5,045 nucleotides of DNA from Acidobacteriaceae bacterium (GTDB taxonomy: Bacteria; Acidobacteriota; Terriglobia; Terriglobales; Acidobacteriaceae): contig PLKU01000228.1 in assembly GCA_003140705.1 (NCBI GenBank), positions 15,057-20,101 on the forward strand, in the 5' to 3' direction. The notes beneath the pieces are model-generated. The model made no database searches. It was given only the letters and a program-made list of their open reading frames with translations, and was not told the DNA's origin. Positions 1-5,045 of the stretch are shown piece after piece (positions within the stretch are counted from its first letter, which is position 1; each line of letters begins with the position of its first letter). A program made the position numbers and the translations under genes.

Positions 1-463
1 CACAGACATGGGCGCGTTGCTGGTCTTCGGCACCATTGAAGAACCGGCCGTCTTCGAGATTAAGCTTCCAGATTTCCTGGTAAGGGGGACGGACTCCGTT
101 GACGCTCCATGTGTAAGTGTGGAGGTCGTTTTGGACTGTAATGTTCTTGGATGCCATTGGGGAAATATGCAGGATTCCAGGAACACTGTTGGAAACGCGG
201 TCAATGTCGTCCAAGGTAAAGCGGACCCGCGCTCCAGCCTTATCGCCGCCTGCCTGCTGGCTGGTGCGGCCGCCCCAGAATATGATGGTGTTCGTGCCAA
301 ACTTGGAGAAGATGTTTTCGATAGCGTTGCTGAAACCGGCGCCATAAGCCACCAGCAGTACAACAGTGGCGATGCCCCAGGCCATACCAACCATGGTGAT
401 GGCGGTACGGCGGCGGTTGAAGACCATCGCTTCCCAGGCCTGACCAAGAATATCTCTCAACAT
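1..463 (-). CDS. MacB/FtsX-family ABC transporter permease, N-terminal part (runs off left edge)
   Basis: This is the first 154 codons of an inner-membrane ABC permease; the rest lies beyond base 1. Reading the minus strand from ATG at 461-463 gives a protein starting MLRDILGQAWEAM, then a basic NRRRT segment (16-20) and one hydrophobic helix (about 21-43, containing MVGMAWGIATVVLLVAYGAGF). An extracytoplasmic domain begins at about 44 (FGTNTIIFWGG at 55-65, LEDGRFF at 136-142). This is the standard start of the MacB periplasmic core domain. It is paralogous to the gene just upstream: FGIAWGVGS there matches VGMAWGIAT here, and FGNDVVMMWNG matches FGTNTIIFWGG. No ATPase domain precedes the first helix, unlike true MacB. 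A GGGAAG ribosome binding site lies 8 bases before the ATG, and the gap to the upstream stop codon is 41 bases, so the two permeases are probably one operon. The substrate cannot be told from sequence. Confidence 0.9.
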   Translation of the reverse strand, partial: MLRDILGQAWEAMVFNRRRTAITMVGMAWGIATVVLLVAYGAGFSNAIENIFSKFGTNTIIFWGGRTSQQAGGDKAGARVRFTLDDIDRVSNSVPGILHISPMASKNITVQNDLHTYTWSVNGVRPPYQEIWKLNLEDGRFFNGAEDQQRAHVC

Positions 464-504
464 CGAAGCTGCTTCCCTTCCCTTGTCAACTTGCCGACCT
501 GCTG

Positions 505-1758
505 CTACTCCCGCCGCAGAGCCTCAATAGGATCCATTGCGGCTGCCTTGCTGGCCGGATAAAGGCCGGCAACCACCCCGCACAGCACCAGGCAAACTAG
601 TGCCATCGCCGCCGACCAGGGCACGAGGCGCGGCGGATCAAATCCCGGTACCTTGCCCGTCAGCAGTTCCTGGAGTATCCACATTAGTCCCGCAGAGACA
701 GCTATGCCTATGAGGCCGCTAACCGCGGTCAGCAGCAGGCCTTCCCAAAAGAACTGGGCCAGAATGCTGCGCTTTGTTGCTCCAATGGCCTTGAGCAAAC
801 CGATCTCGCGTGTGCGCTCAGTTACCGAGACGAGCATGATGTTGATAATCCCCACTGCACCGAGCGCCAAGGTGACGATACCGACCCCGCCCAGGAAGAC
901 GTCCATGGCGTTAAAGATCGCTCCAATCATGTGCTCTTCCTGGATGGTGTCCCACTCCTGGAATGCATCTTTAAGAGATGGGTCAAAGCCGTGTCTCTCT
1001 GCGATAACCCTATGAACAGCAGGGACGGCCGCGGTGGTGTCGCCCTTGGTCGCAGGCTGGTATTGGATGGAGCTCAGCGCGTTCTGGGCTACGTTGTCGC
1101 CCTTCATGGCAAACAGTTCCTGCATGATGGTCAGCGGAATGTAGACCTTCTGATTGTCGCCATCGTTGTTGCCGCGACTGATGGACTGCACACTACCCAC
1201 CACGGTGAAACGAACGTCGTTGATGGTGATGGTCTCTCCGAGCAAGGGCCGGCCCGGAAACAGCAAAGACGCACTTTTCGATCCGAGAACCACCACCCGG
1301 CGACGTTCGGTCATGTCCTTGTCGTCCAGAAATCTTCCTTCCGCAATGGGCACAAAGCGTACGGTCGAGTAATTCGGCTCAACGCCCATGACCTGGCCGG
1401 AACTGTTCGCGTAGGCACTCACTTCATACAGATCGTTGCGGCTCAGAAACGCGGTAACCGCACGCAGTTCCGGCAGTTTGCGCAGCGCGGCTTCATCGTC
1501 GGGGGTGAACTGGTACGGCCGCATGCCCGTATGCTGGTTGGCAAGCGCTGGAATGGTGCCGTTCCACATCATCACCACGTCATTTCCGAAGGTGGCCAAC
1601 TGCTTGTGCTGCCCCGAGCGAAAGCCTTCGCCCAGCCCTACCAGCACCAGCAGTGATCCAACACCCCAGGCAATCCCGAACATCGTCAGGAAGCTGCGGA
1701 GTTTGTTGGCCATCATGGCGCGAAAAACCTGGCCGAGTGTGTCGACGAAGCTCTGCAT
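505..1758 (-). CDS. MacB/FtsX-family ABC transporter permease (complete, 417 aa)
   Basis: This is a complete integral inner-membrane permease of the MacB/LolC/FtsX class. These permeases usually act as dimers with a separate ATPase in export or envelope mechanotransmission. The order of parts is an N-terminal amphipathic segment with ANKLRSFLTM (17-26), helix 1 (about 22-45), a large extracytoplasmic MacB core domain (about 46-280), and three C-terminal helices (about 284-310, 336-362, 380-400) forming the FtsX domain. The cytoplasmic loop with SVTERTREIGLLKAIGATKR (311-330) is the family signature that couples to the ATP-binding subunit. The ending GLYPASKAAAMDPIEALRRE is also typical. There is no fused ATPase, so the length matches stand-alone permeases. 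The start at 1758 is preferred because it keeps the usual amphipathic leader; an AAGGA lies only 2 bases before the ATG, a short spacing. The next gene, 41 bases downstream, is a paralogue. The substrate is unknown; macrolide efflux should not be assumed. Confidence 0.95.
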   Translation of the reverse strand: MQSFVDTLGQVFRAMMANKLRSFLTMFGIAWGVGSLLVLVGLGEGFRSGQHKQLATFGNDVVMMWNGTIPALANQHTGMRPYQFTPDDEAALRKLPELRAVTAFLSRNDLYEVSAYANSSGQVMGVEPNYSTVRFVPIAEGRFLDDKDMTERRRVVVLGSKSASLLFPGRPLLGETITINDVRFTVVGSVQSISRGNNDGDNQKVYIPLTIMQELFAMKGDNVAQNALSSIQYQPATKGDTTAAVPAVHRVIAERHGFDPSLKDAFQEWDTIQEEHMIGAIFNAMDVFLGGVGIVTLALGAVGIINIMLVSVTERTREIGLLKAIGATKRSILAQFFWEGLLLTAVSGLIGIAVSAGLMWILQELLTGKVPGFDPPRLVPWSAAMALVCLVLCGVVAGLYPASKAAAMDPIEALRRE

Positions 1759-1864
1759 ATTCCTTAGCTGCCGGGGGAGGCTGCTCGCTGAATGATACGC
1801 GGAGAATGCAAGTTCAGTTCCATAAAGAGGCTAGCGACCTTTTCTATTCCGTGAAACGACGATT

Positions 1865-2770
1865 TTAGTGACGTGCTGAGTCTCCGGCCTGGCTCCCATA
1901 TGAATAGAAGCCACGTCCTGACTTCCTCCCTAACGAACCAGCCTCCACCATCTCCACAAGCAGCGGGCAGGGACGGTACTTCGGGTCGCCAAACCCTTCC
2001 TGCAACACCTTGAGAATATCAACGCAAACATCCAGACCGATCAAGTCTGCCAAGGTCAGAGGACCCATGGGGTGGGCCATGCCCAACTTGAAAACCTGAT
2101 CCACAGCCTCCGGGGTGGCCACGCCTTCCATCACAGCGTATGCGGCCTCATTAATGAGCGGCATCAGGACGCGGTTGGAGACGAAGCCTGGAGCGTCATT
2201 GACTGCTACGGGAGTTTTGCCCAACTTGAGCGCCAATGCCTTGACCAACTCAAAGGTCTTTTCGCTGGTCGCCGGGCTCCGTACAACTTCGACGAGCTCC
2301 ATCTTCGGCACGGGGTTAAAGAAGTGCATCCCGATCACTTGAGCCGACCTGTGCGTTGTCGCGGCCAGCTTGGTGATCGAGATGGAAGATGTGTTAGTCG
2401 CCAGAACGGCGCCTTCCGGCAATATGCGGTCGAGCGCCCGGAAGATATCCGCCTTCACATCGAACCGCTCCGAGGCAGCCTCAATGGCAAAGTCCGCGCG
2501 GTTCAGTACCCTGCGGTCGACACTGGTAGAGATATGGCCCAGGATCGGCTCAATCTCAGAAGCGTTAAGCCTGCCCTTCGAGGCCTCCCGACCAAGATTG
2601 GCGCGAATCAGGCTGACTGCCCGATCCAGAATCTTCTGCTCCACGTCGCAAAGCAGGACATCAAATCCAGCACAGGCAAAAACATGGGCGATCCCAGAGC
2701 CCATGATCCCAGCCCCGAGTACTCCTACCGTTTGGACTGTGGTCCCGATTTCCGCCGCAACTTCCACCAT
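1865..2770 (-). CDS. hbd: 3-hydroxybutyryl-CoA dehydrogenase (3-hydroxyacyl-CoA dehydrogenase family)
   Basis: This is a cytoplasmic enzyme that oxidises (S)-3-hydroxyacyl-CoA to 3-oxoacyl-CoA with NAD(P), or runs the reverse reaction, in fatty acid, butyrate or phenylacetate-type CoA metabolism. The Rossmann domain starts with the dinucleotide loop GAGIMG (19-24). Asp42 at the end of the second strand favours NAD(H). The catalytic set, spaced as in human HADH, is Ser128 (NTSS), His149 (GMHFFNPVP), Glu161 (LVEV) and Asn199 (GFVSNR). The C-terminal dimerisation domain includes HPMGPLTLADLIGLD (233-247) and the ending GRKSGRGFYSY (281-291). At 301 residues it is slightly longer than the usual 280-290, because of about 14 extra N-terminal residues and a short tail. 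The start at 2770 is supported by GGGAG, 6 bases upstream. It lies 51 bases after the secreted-protein gene. No thiolase or crotonase gene is nearby, so hbd versus paaH naming is a family-level choice. Confidence 0.95.
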   Translation of the reverse strand: MVEVAAEIGTTVQTVGVLGAGIMGSGIAHVFACAGFDVLLCDVEQKILDRAVSLIRANLGREASKGRLNASEIEPILGHISTSVDRRVLNRADFAIEAASERFDVKADIFRALDRILPEGAVLATNTSSISITKLAATTHRSAQVIGMHFFNPVPKMELVEVVRSPATSEKTFELVKALALKLGKTPVAVNDAPGFVSNRVLMPLINEAAYAVMEGVATPEAVDQVFKLGMAHPMGPLTLADLIGLDVCVDILKVLQEGFGDPKYRPCPLLVEMVEAGSLGRKSGRGFYSYGSQAGDSARH

Positions 2771-2775
2771 GGCTA

Positions 2776-2794
2776 ACTCCCATGCAACGGGAGT
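2776..2794 (-). promoter_or_regulatory. Inverted repeat that would cover the hbd ribosome binding site
   Basis: ACTCCC and GGGAGT form a perfect 6-base inverted repeat with a 7-base loop directly upstream of hbd. In the minus-strand transcript the 3' arm, GGGAGU, is the Shine-Dalgarno sequence, 5 bases (UAGCC) before the AUG. If the RNA starts upstream, for example by read-through from the secreted-protein gene, the stem would hide the ribosome binding site. No U-run follows, so it is not a standard terminator. Confidence 0.4.
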
Positions 2795-2821
2795 GTAGCA
2801 GTCAAGGTGCGGTGAACGCCC

Positions 2822-3811
2822 CTAGTTGCCGCTTGAAGCAGCCGGGACCATATCGAGGGGCTCCGTCAGCGTGAGCATCATGTTGGTGCCCGATTCGAGT
2901 GTGGCTTGGGGATGGCTGACCATCAGGTGCACCGTCACCACACCAGCTCCGATCAAGCCACCAGCTGCCGCTCCCGCAGGGCCGCCGAGCATTGCGCCGG
3001 CCACCAGGCCTCCACCCACCGCGCCCCCATACTCAATGCCGTCGCGCTTGAGCCGTGAACCCGGCGTAATGGTGCTCTCACCCCGGATCCGCGTTCTAGA
3101 GCCTGGGGTTGCCGTGACATCGGCATGGAGCTGGAATCGCCGGCCATCAGGCAGTGTCACTGTTTCCGGGGACAGGCGCATCGAACCGTGACCGCCGACA
3201 TGGCCAGTGGACAACTGCATAATCCTGCCGTCAATCTCGGAGCCTGTGGGAATCACAACCTGGCCGCCCTGCAATACATCAGAGGCAACCATGGTATGGA
3301 AGGTGTCACCCTTTTCGCTCGATACGGTTGACAGACGCTGCAGCAATCTCACTCGAATCGTGGTCCCTTCCATGATTTCACCCGAACGCCGCGCATGCGG
3401 ATGCACAATATCGCCGTCCGGATCATTCAGATACGAATGATCCATCGGGCGCTCGGGAGATGAGGCTACATGCACGATTCCGTCGTCGTTGCCGGTCTCC
3501 CATGTTTCCCCTGTTTTCATGGAGCGACCTGAATTCGCGAAGCTGCTCTGAGAATTGCCAACTCCAGGTTGCAGGTCGTCCAGGGGACGAGATTGCAAGG
3601 GGCTGCTGCGTGTTTCCGCTGGCTGACTATCCAACGGAACCCCAGCAGGCGGTTTCGCCTCCGGCGTAGTGCTGGTTGTGATCTGATCGTCCGCGGGAGG
3701 CCGCGAGGTGCCCTCGTAGGGGTTGGACCGGGCTGTCTGGCTCGCCGCTTGCATTCCCAGGACGGCAGTAGCTGCAACAAACAGGGCGCACACAATGATT
3801 GGCCGACTCAT
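2822..3811 (-). CDS. Secreted protein with TrbI/VirB10-like beta domain and glycine zipper, function unknown
   Basis: I recognise no named gene. The first 23 or so residues form a signal peptide (hydrophobic IIVCALFVAATAVLGM, then small residues QAASQ near a likely signal peptidase I site), so the product should act in the periplasm or at the outer membrane. Residues about 24-143 are rich in Pro, Ser, Thr and Asp and look disordered. Residues about 147-235 look beta-rich: EGTTIRVRLLQRLSTV, then a run with VIPTGSEIDGRI (186-197), and LPDGRRFQLHADV (220-232). That layout resembles the TrbI/VirB10-type C-terminal fold found in many acidobacterial secreted proteins. Residues 262-292 are a glycine zipper (GGAVGGGLVAGAMLGG and on) that could insert in or associate with a membrane. 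A final strand, ESGTNMMLTLTEPL, follows (306-319). The start at 3811 has a clear AAGGAG, 6 bases upstream. No other conjugation or type IV secretion genes are adjacent, so a secretion role is not implied. Confidence 0.85.
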   Translation of the reverse strand: MSRPIIVCALFVAATAVLGMQAASQTARSNPYEGTSRPPADDQITTSTTPEAKPPAGVPLDSQPAETRSSPLQSRPLDDLQPGVGNSQSSFANSGRSMKTGETWETGNDDGIVHVASSPERPMDHSYLNDPDGDIVHPHARRSGEIMEGTTIRVRLLQRLSTVSSEKGDTFHTMVASDVLQGGQVVIPTGSEIDGRIMQLSTGHVGGHGSMRLSPETVTLPDGRRFQLHADVTATPGSRTRIRGESTITPGSRLKRDGIEYGGAVGGGLVAGAMLGGPAGAAAGGLIGAGVVTVHLMVSHPQATLESGTNMMLTLTEPLDMVPAASSGN

Positions 3812-3887
3812 CCAAGACTCCTTTTCGCGGGTAAAGCTTTCCTCTGGTTCTTAAACCCCATCGGGAACGAACAGTTTCGTCGGCAGG

Positions 3888-3915
3888 CAATCTACCGATA
3901 CGACCTCAATCTACC
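3888..3915. repeat. Direct repeat of CAATCTACC, two copies 19 bases apart
   Basis: CAATCTACC occurs at 3888-3896 and again at 3907-3915. One copy overlaps the proposed -10 box of the secreted-protein gene and the other would lie just inside its transcript. Two same-facing sites nearly two helical turns apart could be an operator, but two copies of a 9-mer are weak evidence. Confidence 0.35.
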
Positions 3916-3936
3916 CCTCTGCATTACCCAACTCAA
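3908..3936 (-). promoter_or_regulatory. Candidate sigma-70 promoter for the secreted-protein gene
   Basis: On the minus strand, TTGAGT (complement of 3931-3936) and TAGATT (complement of 3908-3913) are separated by exactly 17 bases, matching the sigma-70 consensus at four of six positions in each box. Transcription would begin near 3901, giving a leader of about 90 bases before the ATG at 3811. The spacing is ideal but both boxes are imperfect, so this is a prediction. The TAGATT box lies inside one copy of a repeated GGTAGATTG word. Confidence 0.35.
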
Positions 3937-4116
3937 GGCTAAATTAACCCAACCCGAGAGATCGTTTCCACAAGGATGCAGGTTCCTTTGACGGTACGAA
4001 TCAGCAAAGGCAACCCATTTGAGGACTCGAATCAGCTCCCGACTACGCAGCTCATTGATTGTAGGAATCGCTTTCCGCAGTGTGATCGCTGCCACACAGG
4101 GCGCTACCGCCTCGTT

Positions 4117-4125
4117 TGCTAGAAT
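4117..4125 (+). promoter_or_regulatory. eno: Candidate extended -10 promoter element for enolase
   Basis: TGCTAGAAT is an extended -10 box (TGn followed by TAGAAT, five of six bases matching TATAAT). No good -35 hexamer lies 17 bases upstream, as is common for extended -10 promoters. Transcription would start near 4132, leaving about 154 bases before the canonical enolase ATG, or about 46 bases before an in-frame GTG at 4178. Confidence 0.4.
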
Positions 4126-4150
4126 CGCTAAGGAAGACACGCATTCTTGA

Positions 4151-5045
<895 letters not shown>

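Noticed and set aside
931..1656. Plus-strand open frame of 241 codons antisense to the complete permease
   Set aside because: The minus-strand frame encodes a recognisable MacB/FtsX permease across the whole span. The antisense product has no recognisable domain and is a by-product of codon bias.
1759..1864. Promoter or terminator between hbd and the first permease
   Set aside because: A TATCAT-like box can be found on the minus strand but has no matching -35 box, and no GC-rich stem with a U-run is visible, so neither is called.
2072..2776. Plus-strand open frame of 234 codons antisense to hbd
   Set aside because: It lies wholly opposite a complete dehydrogenase with all catalytic residues; the antisense product has a low-complexity, shadow-like composition.
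3569..3991. Plus-strand open frame of 140 codons crossing the start of the secreted-protein gene
   Set aside because: It is mostly antisense to the signal peptide and linker of a better supported gene and has no recognisable motif.
3997..4036. Direct repeat CGAATCAGC, two copies 31 bases apart
   Set aside because: Two copies of a 9-mer without a promoter or other structure nearby are not enough for a separate repeat call.
3892..4140. Minus-strand 82-codon frame as a real small gene
   Set aside because: There is no convincing ribosome binding site, and it overlaps the proposed promoter region of the secreted-protein gene. Only a short piece resembles a known family, so it is kept as a low-interest finding rather than a gene.

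Overview
The window is a moderately GC-rich bacterial chromosome fragment with tightly packed, ordinary-looking housekeeping and envelope genes. No ribosomal or transfer RNA gene, transposon, CRISPR array or phage gene is visible. The gene mix suggests Acidobacteriota: MacB/FtsX-type permeases in tandem without a fused ATPase, a secreted TrbI-like glycine-zipper protein, a stand-alone 3-hydroxyacyl-CoA dehydrogenase and a canonical enolase. That assignment is an inference from gene style, not proof.

Layout. Four genes lie on the minus strand and read leftward from about 3811: a secreted protein with a disordered linker, a beta-rich domain and a glycine zipper (2822-3811); a 3-hydroxybutyryl-CoA dehydrogenase, hbd/paaH type (1865-2770); a complete MacB-like ABC permease (505-1758); and the N-terminal 154 residues of a second, paralogous permease that runs off the left edge (1-463). 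On the plus strand, divergent from these, enolase starts at 4286 and runs off the right edge after 253 codons. The 474-base stretch between the divergent genes (3812-4285) holds candidate promoters for both directions and no convincing gene.

How the genes relate. The two permeases are 41 bases apart and almost certainly co-transcribed. They would need a separate ATP-binding subunit, which is not in the window, to form a MacB/LolCDE-like envelope transporter. The secreted protein and hbd are 51 bases apart and may be co-transcribed, although their functions have no obvious link. A 106-base gap separates hbd from the permeases, so these could be one or two transcription units. Enolase is a glycolytic gene with its own leader.

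I did not find a clearly new biological system. The most useful second looks are the in-frame open extension upstream of enolase, the hairpin that would cover the hbd ribosome binding site, the repeated 9-mer at the putative promoter of the secreted protein, and the uncharacterised secreted protein itself.
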